Positions 17,110 to 26,935 of a stretch of 64,000 nucleotides of DNA are shown piece by piece (the stretch's first letter is position 1; every line of letters begins with the position of its first letter). This DNA comes from UBA4417 sp031550085 (lineage in GTDB: Bacteria; Bacteroidota; Bacteroidia; Bacteroidales; UBA4417): NCBI GenBank assembly GCA_031550085.1, contig JAVBOY010000030.1, positions 31,679-95,678 of the forward strand, given 5' to 3'. The notes beneath the pieces were generated by a model. It was not told the DNA's origin, did not search any database, and was given only the letters and a program-made list of their open reading frames with translations. The translations under genes and the position numbers were made by a program.

Positions 17110-18240
17110 TTAATTGATCTGTTCTTTTGAAAAACCGATTTCTGCGGTCGGTGCCAATCCTTTGCCTTTTCGGAACTTTAAAAATACCGGCAAATGATCG
17201 CTATAGCCGCCGTAGTATTTAGCCGCCATAGTACGGTTGGGTTCAAAATGATTCCGGTCGAAATGCAATAACCACCTTGGATTGAAAACATCGGCATCGT
17301 TTGGTTTGCAAAAAATAACTTTTTTAGCATCAAGCAAATTTCCCGATACGATAATTTGATCGAACAAATTCCAATGCTTGTAATATAAAGACCCCAAACC
17401 TTTTTTATACAACGGATAGGTCAAGTTATACAACCTTCCGGGGTCGGCCGGCAAAATTGGTTTCTGGACCGAGAGTACTTCGGTAATGCTTCTGTTATCA
17501 GGGTTATCGTTAAAATCACCTACGATGATGATGTTTGCCGTTGGATCCCTGTCAAAAATTTTATCCACATGCTCACGTAGAATTCCGGCCGGAACGAAAC
17601 GGCGCTTTTCCGACTCTTGCTGCCCTTCACGGCGAGAAGGCCAATGGTTGACAAAAATGTGTAAATCCTGGTTGGTTTGTGTTTTGCCGGTCACATGCAA
17701 AATATCGCGTGTACGGTCTTCGATACCTGCCAGTGAAACCCGGATCGGTTCCAACACAAGAACCCGGAATGTATTTTTATTGTATAGTAAAGCCACGTCG
17801 ATGCCGCGTTCGTCTGGACTATCATAATGTACGATTCCGTAATCGGTTTTCGCCATATGAGGCTCACGGATGAGGGCTTCAAGAACGGCCCGGTTTTCAA
17901 TCTCTGCCAATCCGATGATATCCGGCATATGAGGCTTTACCACCTCACACAAAACTTTCGACAAGTTATATACTTTCTTGTTAAACCGTTTGGGCGTCCA
18001 CGGGATTCTTCCTTGGGGCGTGAATTCGTCGTCGTAGGTGTTCGGATCGTCGATGGTATCGTAAAAATTCTCGGTATTGTAAAAAACGACGGTGAAGTCA
18101 CTCATGCTATTAAAATAAAAGGTTGAATCGGCTTGATTTTGGGGATTGCTTGCCTCTTGATTTGTACATGCAAATCCAAAACCGAAAAATAGCCCTGCGA
18201 TTGCAGTGAAAAAGAAACACTTATTTTGTAAAAATTTCAC
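17110..18240 (-). CDS. Secreted endonuclease/exonuclease/phosphatase family lipoprotein
   Basis: The 376-residue protein has a signal peptide with a lipobox-like GFGFAC near residue 25. The mature part has the EEP fold: VVFYNTENFYDTIDDP, IIGLAEIENRAVLEAL, FVNHWPSRR, IIVGDFNDNPDN and GGYSDHLPVFL hold the metal-binding and catalytic Asn, Glu, Asp and His residues. It could cleave nucleic acids or phosphoesters at the cell surface; the substrate is not evident. The gene stands alone, between holB and agmatinase. Confidence 0.85.
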   Translation of the reverse strand: MKFLQNKCFFFTAIAGLFFGFGFACTNQEASNPQNQADSTFYFNSMSDFTVVFYNTENFYDTIDDPNTYDDEFTPQGRIPWTPKRFNKKVYNLSKVLCEVVKPHMPDIIGLAEIENRAVLEALIREPHMAKTDYGIVHYDSPDERGIDVALLYNKNTFRVLVLEPIRVSLAGIEDRTRDILHVTGKTQTNQDLHIFVNHWPSRREGQQESEKRRFVPAGILREHVDKIFDRDPTANIIIVGDFNDNPDNRSITEVLSVQKPILPADPGRLYNLTYPLYKKGLGSLYYKHWNLFDQIIVSGNLLDAKKVIFCKPNDADVFNPRWLLHFDRNHFEPNRTMAAKYYGGYSDHLPVFLKFRKGKGLAPTAEIGFSKEQIN

Positions 18241-18333
18241 ACAACCAGAAATAAATTTTAAGAAGGATGTGTCTGAAAAATGTTTGCATCCGATCAGCGG
18301 AACTGAAAAACCTTCTTTTGAAATCCGTTTTTG

Positions 18334-19191
18334 TTAAAGCTTCCGTTCGATAAACTTGTAAGTAAGCATTTTGTAAAGCAACTTCGATGCAAGGAAATCG
18401 GGAGCCTTATTTTCGGCTACCGGTTTCAATTCTACAAGGTCAAAACCGACAATATTTGAATGCTTGCCCACCTGTTTTAAAATATCAAGCACCTGATGCC
18501 AAGTCAGCCCGCCTGGTTCGGGAGTGCCCGTTGACGGCATGATGGCCGGGTCGAACACATCCAAATCAAAGGTGATGTATACGTTTTTTGTCAACTTATT
18601 CAGAAACTGGTACATCCATGTTTCATTATTGTACATGTGTCGGGCATACCAAATCCGGTCCGGATCAATGCGCTCACGTTCTTCCGCACTCATGCTCCGG
18701 ATGCCCACTTGCAAAATAGGAGCAACTTCTTTTGCCCGCGCCATGACACAAGCATGGTTGCAGGTCGATCCTTCGTATTCTTCGCGCATATCGGCATGCG
18801 CATCAAACTGCAGAATCGTGATTTCATTTTTAAAGTGTTTGGCAACGGCACGAATCGCACCGATACTCACGGAGTGTTCACCTCCGATAAGAACGGGAAA
18901 TTTTTTCTTTTTCAACAGCGAGGCGACTTTTTGTTCGACAACCTCAGCCAAATCTTCGGGACTTCCATCCACTTCAATGGGCTCTGCCGTGTGAATACCT
19001 ACCTTATGTACTTCACTATCCGTAGGGATGTCATATACTTCCATATTGGCAGAAGCTTCCAATAAGGCTTCGGGGCCTTTGTCGGCGCCCTTAAGCCATG
19101 TGCTTGTCCCATCGTAGGGAACCGGGAGAATCACAACCTTTGAAGTTTCGAAGGTTGTGTATTCTTTGGGTAAATCTCCGTAATTAAACAT
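18334..19191 (-). CDS. speB: Agmatinase/arginase-family ureohydrolase
   Basis: The enzyme hydrolyses agmatine to putrescine and urea using two Mn ions. The 285-residue protein starts at ATG 19191 (MFNYGDLPKEY). The metal motifs are GGEHSVSIG, FDAHADMREEY, and the segment around FDLDVFDPAIMPSTGTPEPG. The frame is open to 19242, but a -7 element at 19222-19229 lies inside that extension and favours the shorter form. Agmatinase fits best; guanidinobutyrase or related activities are possible. Confidence 0.87.
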   Translation of the reverse strand: MFNYGDLPKEYTTFETSKVVILPVPYDGTSTWLKGADKGPEALLEASANMEVYDIPTDSEVHKVGIHTAEPIEVDGSPEDLAEVVEQKVASLLKKKKFPVLIGGEHSVSIGAIRAVAKHFKNEITILQFDAHADMREEYEGSTCNHACVMARAKEVAPILQVGIRSMSAEERERIDPDRIWYARHMYNNETWMYQFLNKLTKNVYITFDLDVFDPAIMPSTGTPEPGGLTWHQVLDILKQVGKHSNIVGFDLVELKPVAENKAPDFLASKLLYKMLTYKFIERKL

Positions 19192-19221
19192 GGTTCTGAT
19201 TTTTGTGGTTTTATAAAAAGG

Positions 19222-19229
19222 CAAAAATA
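19222..19229 (-). promoter_or_regulatory. -7 element of the speB promoter
   Basis: On the minus strand the bases read TATTTTTG, a perfect TAnnTTTG, 30 bases before the ATG at 19191. It supports the shorter speB start. Confidence 0.5.
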
Positions 19230-19391
19230 CACTAATTTTCATGAAAAAATAATTTCCTAAAAATCAGCGAAATAGAGTGCTAGGCAAAAAGAACCCTTTT
19301 TTCTTTGAAAAAGAAAACTACTTCTTTACAAAAAATTATTGATAAATAAATGTTTACTTTGCACCCTGTTTTTTGAAAAAAATTTGTTTCG

Positions 19392-21767
19392 ATGAGTAAA
19401 AATCTTGTGATTGTTGAGTCTCCCGCTAAAGCAAAAACCATTGAAGGCTATTTAGGTAAGGATTTTTTAGTAACCTCAAGTTTTGGACATGTACGCGATT
19501 TGGCTAAAAATGGCCTGGGTATTGACATTGCTCACGGTTTTGAACCCATTTACGAGGTAATGGCCGAAAAGCAAAAGATGATAAAGGACTTGAAAAAAAT
19601 GGCCGACAAAGCAGAAACTGTTTGGCTGGCGACGGATGAGGACCGCGAAGGGGAAGCTATTTCATGGCATTTGGCTAAAGTTTTGAAGTTGGATGTAAAA
19701 AGAACAAAACGAATTGTTTTTCATGAAATTACGAAACAGGCAATCACAAACGCCATCGAACACCCGCGGACAATTGACGAAAATTTGGTCAATGCGCAAC
19801 AAGCTCGCCGGGTGCTAGACCGCTTGGTTGGATTTGAGATTTCACCCATTTTATGGAAAAAAGTAAAGCCGTCTCTTTCTGCAGGACGTGTTCAATCGGT
19901 AGCGGTTCGCTTGATTGTCGAGCGGGAAGATGAAATCCGCCATTTCAAATCTTCCTTTGCTTACCGTGTCAGCGCCATTTTTGACATACAAAATAGCTAC
20001 GGAAAAGCCAAACTGAAAGCCGAGCTTCCCAAGCGTTTCGCGACGAAAGCTGAAGCCAAACAATTTCTGGAAAATTGCAATGGCGCCACATTTAAAGTTG
20101 CCGACATTGAAACCAAACCGGGAAAAAAATCTCCGGCGCCTCCGTTTACCACATCTACCTTGCAACAAGAAGCCAGCCGCAAATTGGGTTACGGAGTTTC
20201 AAAAACCATGATGATTGCCCAACAATTGTACGAAGGTGGAAAAATTACATACATGCGTACCGACTCGGTAAACCTTTCGGAAACGGCGTTGGGAATGGCA
20301 AGAGATGAAATTACGCGTTTGTATGGCAAGGAATTCCACAAATCGCGCCAGTATTCCACAAAAACGAAAGGAGCGCAGGAAGCGCACGAAGCCATAAGGC
20401 CCAGTTACATGCAATCGCAAACCATTGACGGAACCCGTGACCAACAACGCTTATACGAGCTAATCTGGAAACGTACCATTGCCTCACAAATGGCAGATGC
20501 GATTTTGGAAAAAACAAATGTAACCATTGATATCTCAACCAATCCACTCCAGCTTGTGGCACAAGGCGAGGTTGTTAAATTCGAAGGGTTTTTAAAGGTA
20601 TATTTTGAATCGACGGATGATGAAGCAGAACAAGAAGAAGGCATGCTCCCTCCGATGAAACAGGGAGAAGTTCTTGGATTGGAAGAAATTACGGCTGTCC
20701 AAAAATTTGCGCTTTCTCCCCCGCGTTATACCGAAGCCAGCTTGGTAAAGAAACTGGAAGAACTGGGAATCGGTCGGCCATCTACGTATGCCCCTACCAT
20801 TTCGACCATCCAGAAGCGCGAATATGTGGTAAAGGAAGACCGTGACGGCATAATCCGGGATTATGACTTTTTGATTTTGAAAAATTCAAAAGTGACGGAA
20901 ACCGTAAAACAGGAAAAAACAGGCTTTGAAAAATCCAAACTCTTCCCGACAGATACCGGAGAATTGGTGACTAAATTCCTGCTCCAGTTTTTCGACAACA
21001 TCATGGACTACAATTTTACGGCGAGTGTGGAAAAAGAATTCGACGAAGTAGCCCAGGGCCTCAAAGAGTGGAATAAAATGATCGGCGAATTCTACAAACC
21101 CTTCCACCAAAAAGTTGAGGATACCTTGCAAAGCAAAGAGAAGGTGAAAGGTGAACGCTTGTTGGGTGTTGATCCGAAATCGGGACAAAATGTATACGTT
21201 AAATTAGGCCGTTTCGGTCCCATGGTGCAAATCGGCGAAAGCGATGCGGAAGAGAAACCAAAATTTGCCGGATTGCAAAAAGGGCAATCCATGGATAGCA
21301 TGGATTTGGCTACAGCTTTAAAACTGTTTGAATTTCCGAAAACCATCGGCGAGTACGAGGGGAAAGAATTAAAGGTAAACAATGGCCGATTCGGGCCTTA
21401 TGTGCTGCATAACAACAAATTCTATTCCTTGGCCAAAACCGACAATTTAAATACCATTACGCAGGAACGTGCCATCGAAATTATTGTCGCCAAACAACAA
21501 GCCGAAGCCAATAAGTTAATCCGGGAATTTTCCGAACGCCCTGATGTCAAAGTGCTGAACGGCCGCTATGGGCCCTATGTTCAAATTGGGAAAGAGAATT
21601 TCAAAATTCCGAAAACCGTTGAACCGGCATCATTGACCTTGGAAGACTGTTTGAAATTGGCTGAAACACCCAAGTCTTCATCAAAACAAAAAACTGCTGC
21701 AAAAGCGGTTGCGAAACCTGCTGCTGCAAAAAGCAAAACGAAAAGCCCACAAAAGAAAACGAAATAA
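19392..21767 (+). CDS. topA: DNA topoisomerase I
   Basis: TopA relaxes negative supercoils by single-strand passage. The 791-residue protein begins with the TOPRIM start NLVIVESPAKAKTIEGYLG. The acidic metal site is ATDEDREGEAISWHL, and the catalytic tyrosine is Tyr287 in ITYMRTDSVNLS. Instead of zinc fingers the C-terminus has three GRFGP-type repeats (GRFGPMVQIG, GRFGPYVLH, GRYGPYVQIG). A Lys/Ala-rich tail of about 30 residues follows and probably binds DNA. It converges with the DEAD-box gene. Confidence 0.96.
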   Translation: MSKNLVIVESPAKAKTIEGYLGKDFLVTSSFGHVRDLAKNGLGIDIAHGFEPIYEVMAEKQKMIKDLKKMADKAETVWLATDEDREGEAISWHLAKVLKLDVKRTKRIVFHEITKQAITNAIEHPRTIDENLVNAQQARRVLDRLVGFEISPILWKKVKPSLSAGRVQSVAVRLIVEREDEIRHFKSSFAYRVSAIFDIQNSYGKAKLKAELPKRFATKAEAKQFLENCNGATFKVADIETKPGKKSPAPPFTTSTLQQEASRKLGYGVSKTMMIAQQLYEGGKITYMRTDSVNLSETALGMARDEITRLYGKEFHKSRQYSTKTKGAQEAHEAIRPSYMQSQTIDGTRDQQRLYELIWKRTIASQMADAILEKTNVTIDISTNPLQLVAQGEVVKFEGFLKVYFESTDDEAEQEEGMLPPMKQGEVLGLEEITAVQKFALSPPRYTEASLVKKLEELGIGRPSTYAPTISTIQKREYVVKEDRDGIIRDYDFLILKNSKVTETVKQEKTGFEKSKLFPTDTGELVTKFLLQFFDNIMDYNFTASVEKEFDEVAQGLKEWNKMIGEFYKPFHQKVEDTLQSKEKVKGERLLGVDPKSGQNVYVKLGRFGPMVQIGESDAEEKPKFAGLQKGQSMDSMDLATALKLFEFPKTIGEYEGKELKVNNGRFGPYVLHNNKFYSLAKTDNLNTITQERAIEIIVAKQQAEANKLIREFSERPDVKVLNGRYGPYVQIGKENFKIPKTVEPASLTLEDCLKLAETPKSSSKQKTAAKAVAKPAAAKSKTKSPQKKTK

Positions 21768-21799
21768 TCTCGTTTTCAGTTCAAAAAACGCAAAAGCAA

Positions 21800-23626
21800 T
21801 TACCTCCCTTTTTTGGGTTTTCCCTTATTTTTTGACCGGGGTTTTTCTTCATTGAACCGGTTCTCCCGGTTTTGATGTGCCGAGTGATCCGCCCTTGACG
21901 AAGCATGCTCCTTTTTGCCTCTTGAAGAATAACTAGAGGAATTCCTTTCCGAACGTCCTTTGTTTGTTCTTGGATTAGAGAACTCGAGATTTTCTTGCCG
22001 CTCTCCCCTGCTTTTGTAGGATTTCTTATTTTGTGGCCTTCCTTCGGCAACTTCGATGCGAACAGGCCGCCCGTTTAGATGTTTCCCGGAAAACACTTTT
22101 AGAATTTTTTCAACAGAGGAAGCCCCCACTTCGAAAAACGAAAAATTATCGCTCAAGTCAATGTGGCCGATGCGGATATCACGATCTTTGGTGCTTTCAT
22201 TAATTAGCTTGAGAAGCGTTTGCGGAAAAAGGCCGTCTTTTTTCCCGAAATTAATAAAAAGCCTTGCCCAAGGTTGATTTTTATTGCCTTCACGCGATTC
22301 GTCCACATTCAAATCTACGCTGTTACGATAGTAATCCAAAAAACGGTTGAACTCAACCGAAACAAATCGTTTGATCAAATCTTCAGTTGAGAGCCAGTCC
22401 AGTTTTTTGTATACAATCGGCAAAAAGCCTTCGATCTCGGCATCATTGACCTCTACGTTTTCAACCGTATTAATCAAATGGAAAAGTTGTTTCTCGCAAA
22501 CCTGTTGTCCGGTAGGAATTTTTGCTTGGGCAAATTCTTTTCCGATTTGTTTCTCAAGGATTTTGATTTTGTGTTTTTCCTTCAAATGGATAATGGCTAC
22601 ACTGATTCCAGACCGGCCCGCACGGCCTGTCCGGCCGCTCCGGTGGATGTACGATTCCAATTCATCGGGCAGGTTGTAATTAATTACATGCGACAAATCA
22701 TCCACATCAATGCCTCGGGCTGCCACATCGGTACAAACGAGCAATTGGAGGTGCTTCTCTTTGAATTTTTGCATCACAAAATCACGCTGATTTTGAGATA
22801 GATCGCCGTGTAATGCTTCGGCATTGTAGCCGTCTTGAATTAAACTGCTGGCAATATTTTGCGTTTCGGCCCGGGTACGGCAAAAAACCATGGCATAAAT
22901 ATTGGGATGGCTGTCAATTACCCGTTTCAGCACGCTATAACGATCTTTGGCATGTGCTACATAATAATAATGTTTCACATTGCTTGCCCCTTCGTTGCGT
23001 TTGCCCATGCTAACGGTTACCGGATCCATCATATAGCGTAAGGCTATTTTTTCAACCTCATTGGGCATGGTAGCTGAAAACAAGCAAGTACGACGGTATT
23101 GGGGTGCATGGTCTAAAATTGCTTTTACATCTTCTTCAAAACCCATATCCAGCATTTCGTCGGCTTCGTCCAGAATGAGCCAATGCAAATCTTCCAGAGA
23201 GATTTTTCCCCTTGACAACATATCAAGCATCCGGCCGGGCGTTGCGGCAATAATTTGCGGGCCTTGTTTGAGTTCTTTTAATTGATTTTCAAAACTGGCC
23301 CCTCCGTAAATTGCGGTAATTTTTACACCTTCCAGGTATTTGGAAAAACTTTTCAGGTCGTTTGCAATCTGGTTGCATAATTCACGCGTGGGGCTCAAAA
23401 TCAACGCTTGCGTTTTTCTGGAAGAAGCATCAATGGTTTCTAAAATGGGCATGCCATAGGCAGCCGTTTTCCCGGTTCCGGTTTGCGCCAACCCGATAAT
23501 ATCGCCCGAGTTTTCATCAACCATCAAAGGAATAACAGCCTCCTGAATCGGCATGGGGTTCACAAAACCAAGTTCGGCAGCCGCTTTTAAAAGGCTTTGT
23601 GAAAGAGGTAGTTCGCTAAAATGCAC
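21800..23626 (-). CDS. DEAD-box ATP-dependent RNA helicase with a DbpA-type RNA-binding domain
   Basis: The 608-residue protein has two RecA domains with AQTGTGKT (47-54), PTRELCNQI, D153-E-A-D156, SAT at 184-186 and HRSGRTGRAGR. Residues about 460-545 look like the DbpA RNA-binding domain (ARLFINFGKKDGL through VRIEVAEG). The last 60 residues are rich in Arg, Ser, Gly and Lys, typical of cold-shock and ribosome-assembly helicases such as CsdA/DeaD. It probably acts in ribosome biogenesis or RNA turnover. Because of the DbpA domain I leave the symbol open. Confidence 0.93.
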   Translation of the reverse strand: MHFSELPLSQSLLKAAAELGFVNPMPIQEAVIPLMVDENSGDIIGLAQTGTGKTAAYGMPILETIDASSRKTQALILSPTRELCNQIANDLKSFSKYLEGVKITAIYGGASFENQLKELKQGPQIIAATPGRMLDMLSRGKISLEDLHWLILDEADEMLDMGFEEDVKAILDHAPQYRRTCLFSATMPNEVEKIALRYMMDPVTVSMGKRNEGASNVKHYYYVAHAKDRYSVLKRVIDSHPNIYAMVFCRTRAETQNIASSLIQDGYNAEALHGDLSQNQRDFVMQKFKEKHLQLLVCTDVAARGIDVDDLSHVINYNLPDELESYIHRSGRTGRAGRSGISVAIIHLKEKHKIKILEKQIGKEFAQAKIPTGQQVCEKQLFHLINTVENVEVNDAEIEGFLPIVYKKLDWLSTEDLIKRFVSVEFNRFLDYYRNSVDLNVDESREGNKNQPWARLFINFGKKDGLFPQTLLKLINESTKDRDIRIGHIDLSDNFSFFEVGASSVEKILKVFSGKHLNGRPVRIEVAEGRPQNKKSYKSRGERQENLEFSNPRTNKGRSERNSSSYSSRGKKEHASSRADHSAHQNRENRFNEEKPRSKNKGKPKKGR

Positions 23627-23709
23627 AGTAATAATTATTAGAAAGGATAGATTTTCTTGGTTTCAGTCCTATAAGAATTCATGCTGAAAACCAAGATCAA
23701 AACTTTGCG

Positions 23710-23717
23710 CAAAAGTA
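23710..23717 (-). promoter_or_regulatory. -7 element of the helicase promoter
   Basis: The minus strand reads TACTTTTG, a perfect TAnnTTTG. It lies 83 bases before the ATG, leaving a leader of about 75 nt, long enough for temperature or autogenous control. Confidence 0.5.
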
Positions 23718-23938
23718 ATACTTTTTGGCGAAATGATTCTATTTCTCTGGCAATGACGATGACTTTTTTGTAAGGTTCATTAAGGGAGGAACAGGACGCC
23801 ACTCAACAAAATCAGTGTTTGATTTGTTAAAACCACATGTGATTTTTATTTTGATTAAACTTGGGCTTTGCAAGAGCCTTATTATCGTTAGATTTATTTT
23901 GTTTTGTTTTTTTTACCAAAATGAGCTTTAAAATTTTC

Positions 23939-23946
23939 TATTTTTG
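23939..23946 (+). promoter_or_regulatory. -7 element of the M6 protease promoter
   Basis: TATTTTTG matches the consensus, 30 bases before the ATG. No TTTG lies at the usual upstream distance. Confidence 0.45.
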
Positions 23947-23976
23947 CAGTAACATCTTATCAAAAAAATACGCACC

Positions 23977-26787
23977 ATGAAAAGAAAATTATTACTTATT
24001 CTTTGTTTTTTCCAATTGATTTTAGCTCAAGCAGCTTATTTCAAAAATCAACCCTATGACATTACTCAGCCGGATGGAACAGTGATTCATTGTTTTGTTT
24101 CGGGCGACGAATATTTCAACTGGATTCACGATGCCAATGGCTATACCATTATCCAAGCACAAGACGGATGGTACTACTATGGAAAACAAGAAAACGGACT
24201 GGTTGTCCCTACACAATATAAAGTGAACAGTGTTAATCCGGAACAAGCCGGGTTGAACCCATGGGAAAAAATATCCAAAGACGAATATGAACGAAGACGT
24301 GATTACTGGATTGTCCCCAAAGGAGCAAAAAACCTAAGTTACGTTCATGAAGGACGGTTAAATAACCTGGTTATCTACATCAAGTTTAGCGATCAAACGG
24401 AATTTACAAATACACGTCAGTATTATGACGGGTTGTTTAACACCAATGCCAAGTCGTTAAATTCTTACTACAAGGATGTTTCTTACAACGACCTAGACTT
24501 GCGGAGTTATCACTACCCGGAAGCTCCGTTGACGACAAATTTATCCTATACCGATTCGCATCCGCGGGCTTACTATTCGCCCTATAATGCAGTGACAAAT
24601 CCAATCGGGTATAAAAGCAATGAGGCGACAATTCGCGAACATACTTTACTGAAAAATGCGATCGAATGGGTAAATGCAAATTCCCCGGTTCCTGATACGC
24701 TCAACATTGATGGAGATGGGAACAACATGGTTGACAATGTTTGTTTTATCATTAGGGGTGGTAATGATGGCTGGTCCTCTTTGCTGTGGGCTCACCGCTG
24801 GTCGTTGTTTTCATACGAGGTATACATAACCCAGAATCAAAAACAGACACAGGTTTACGATTACACGTTTCAACCCGAAACACAAGTAGTCCTTACTACT
24901 TTGTGCCACGAAATGTTTCATGCTTTGGGTGCTCCCGATTTGTATCACTATAGTGATAATGGAATTAGCCCCGCCGATACTTGGGATTTAATGGAATATG
25001 GAGCCGGTCATATGAGCGCGCATTTGAAATTCAAATATGCCGGCCGTAAATGGGTGACATCCATTCCTGAAATAACGACTTCGGGGACATATACGCTGAA
25101 CCCTTTGGCTAATCCGACAAACAACTGTTATATGATCAAGTCTCCCAATTCTTCTTCAGAATATTTTGTCGTGGAATACCGGAAAAAAGAAGGCCTGTTT
25201 GAGTCGAGTTTACCCGGTAGCGGATTGCTTGTTTGGCGGGTCAATCCTAATTTGAACGGAAATGCTTCGGGTCCTCCCGATGAGGTATATGTATATCGAC
25301 CCAATGGCACTCTCTCGGCTAACGGGCAGCCCAATAGTGCATACTTTTCAGCCGGTTCGGGAAGGACGGAGCTTAATGACAATACAAATCCCAGTGCATT
25401 TCTGGCTAACGGAAGTCCGAGCAATCTGTATATTTACAATGTTACAGATGCCGGTGAAACCATTTCCTTTTCGGTAGTCCTGTCATCTGTGGAAAACCCG
25501 GTGGATTTCATGACAACGGTTATTGATGAATCCGACATTTTTGTGGAATGGAACCTCAATTCATCATCGAATGATGTTTTACTGGCTTACAACACCTCTC
25601 CCAAATTTGGTATCCCTGCAGATGGAACCAGCTATTCGGCCGGAGATGAGTTGTCCGGAGGCGGAAAAGTATTGTTCATGGGAAATAATTATGAATACCT
25701 TCACTCGGGGTTGACTCAAAATACAACCTATTACTACAAATTATGGTCTGTAACCTCGGACAAGAAGTATTCACCGGGTGTGACAACCAACGCACGGACC
25801 CTTTGTTCCATCGGCAGTTTGCCGCTCGGAGAAAATTTTGATTTGGATTTGGGATGCTGGAAACAACAAAACAGTGCATCTGTTACATCCCGCTGGTCAT
25901 ATTCTGATACGCAATTGGCAGGCGGTATCAAAGGAGAGGTGAAAGCGGTCGGTATGAACAAATCCAACGCATACACCCGGCTTGTTTCCCAACCCATTAA
26001 TACCACAGGAATATCCCAACTAAGGCTTATTTTCCGCCATTATGTCGAAAACAATGGGGCAGGAGCTGTTTTGACGGTCAAAACCAGTAATGACAGCATC
26101 AACTGGACAAGTTCTTCCTGGGAAAAACAAACTTCGGGTACGCTTACCGAACAGGAACAAGTAAGCACGATTTTGACTCAAAACTTAAATGCACCGAAAA
26201 CCTATATTGCGTTTGAGTTCTCGGGGAATTTGCTTCGCTGCAAGAACTGGTCTATCGATGATATTATGTTAAGTTCCGAAACAGACGTGGTTACGATTGG
26301 AGCTACGGTAAATCCGGGTGGAACCGGAACCGTTTACGGTGCTGGGATGTATCCGAAAAATTATGCAGCCACACTTACCGCTGTTTCCACTCCCGGGTAT
26401 CAGTTCCTGAATTGGACGGAAAACGGGAATGTGGTGAGTTCCGATTCTGTTTATACATTTACTGCCGCCGGTAACCGGAATCTTGAAGCTGTTTTCACCT
26501 TCTTTGATGCTGTAAAAGGCAACGAAGAAGCGGCTATCCGCTTATTCCCGAATCCGACAACTGGAAAAGTTACGATTGAAAACACAAATCCTGATAAAAA
26601 TATCAAGGCGATCCAACTCAAAGACCTTTTGGGACGTGTAATTTGGGAAAAAAATTATACTGCCGGAAAATCTGCCGAAAAGAAAATAGAGGTTGACTTT
26701 TCGGCAATCTCAAACGGTAATTATATAGTTACCTTGTTGTATGGAGATGGAAGCCGTCGATCCGTGAAATTGATTTTGGTGAAATAA
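23977..26787 (+). CDS. Secreted M6-family metalloprotease with a T9SS sorting domain
   Basis: The 936-residue protein has a signal peptide (residues 1-19) and an M6 peptidase region with H311-E312-x2-H315 and following GAPD, the HExxHxxGxxD zinc site. Downstream are a fibronectin-like segment (about 505-610) and a jelly-roll-like segment around 615-770. A short bacterial repeat domain (TVNPGGTGTVYGAGMYPKNY) comes next, then a type A T9SS sorting domain at about 855-936 (LFPNPTTGKVTIENTN). It should be exported through Sec and then the type IX system to digest proteins outside the cell. It stands alone between two promoters and a strong terminator. Confidence 0.93.
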   Translation: MKRKLLLILCFFQLILAQAAYFKNQPYDITQPDGTVIHCFVSGDEYFNWIHDANGYTIIQAQDGWYYYGKQENGLVVPTQYKVNSVNPEQAGLNPWEKISKDEYERRRDYWIVPKGAKNLSYVHEGRLNNLVIYIKFSDQTEFTNTRQYYDGLFNTNAKSLNSYYKDVSYNDLDLRSYHYPEAPLTTNLSYTDSHPRAYYSPYNAVTNPIGYKSNEATIREHTLLKNAIEWVNANSPVPDTLNIDGDGNNMVDNVCFIIRGGNDGWSSLLWAHRWSLFSYEVYITQNQKQTQVYDYTFQPETQVVLTTLCHEMFHALGAPDLYHYSDNGISPADTWDLMEYGAGHMSAHLKFKYAGRKWVTSIPEITTSGTYTLNPLANPTNNCYMIKSPNSSSEYFVVEYRKKEGLFESSLPGSGLLVWRVNPNLNGNASGPPDEVYVYRPNGTLSANGQPNSAYFSAGSGRTELNDNTNPSAFLANGSPSNLYIYNVTDAGETISFSVVLSSVENPVDFMTTVIDESDIFVEWNLNSSSNDVLLAYNTSPKFGIPADGTSYSAGDELSGGGKVLFMGNNYEYLHSGLTQNTTYYYKLWSVTSDKKYSPGVTTNARTLCSIGSLPLGENFDLDLGCWKQQNSASVTSRWSYSDTQLAGGIKGEVKAVGMNKSNAYTRLVSQPINTTGISQLRLIFRHYVENNGAGAVLTVKTSNDSINWTSSSWEKQTSGTLTEQEQVSTILTQNLNAPKTYIAFEFSGNLLRCKNWSIDDIMLSSETDVVTIGATVNPGGTGTVYGAGMYPKNYAATLTAVSTPGYQFLNWTENGNVVSSDSVYTFTAAGNRNLEAVFTFFDAVKGNEEAAIRLFPNPTTGKVTIENTNPDKNIKAIQLKDLLGRVIWEKNYTAGKSAEKKIEVDFSAISNGNYIVTLLYGDGSRRSVKLILVK

Positions 26788-26811
26788 CCAAAATTGGATT
26801 TTTAAAATTAA

Positions 26812-26855
26812 AAAACGGGTATTCGTTTTAAAATCAAACGAATACCCGTTTTTTT
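26812..26855 (+). terminator. Rho-independent terminator after the M6 protease
   Basis: A stem of about 17 bp (AAAACGGGTATTCGTTT with its complement) around a 7-base loop is followed by a T-run. Confidence 0.9.
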
Positions 26856-26901
26856 AATGATTTAACATGTGCCGGACGGGCAATAATTCTGCAAAACTTA
26901 G

Positions 26902-26909
26902 TACGTTTG
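26902..26909 (+). promoter_or_regulatory. -7 element of the pyrC promoter
   Basis: TACGTTTG matches TAnnTTTG, 26 bases before the pyrC ATG. Confidence 0.5.
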
Positions 26910-26935
26910 CATTCTGAAAGAGCGATTGAGCAACC

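Larger units (their letters stand above)
23627..23976. other. Divergent spacer with promoters at both ends
   Basis: This 350-bp spacer lies between the divergent helicase and metalloprotease genes. A -7 element is found near each gene (listed separately); the middle holds nothing else I recognise. Confidence 0.6.

Noticed and set aside
17040..17110. Short frame ending ETDSGSSQLCFEL just after the secreted phosphatase gene
   Set aside because: It looks like a strand-rich protein end but has no start and no partner; it may be chance.
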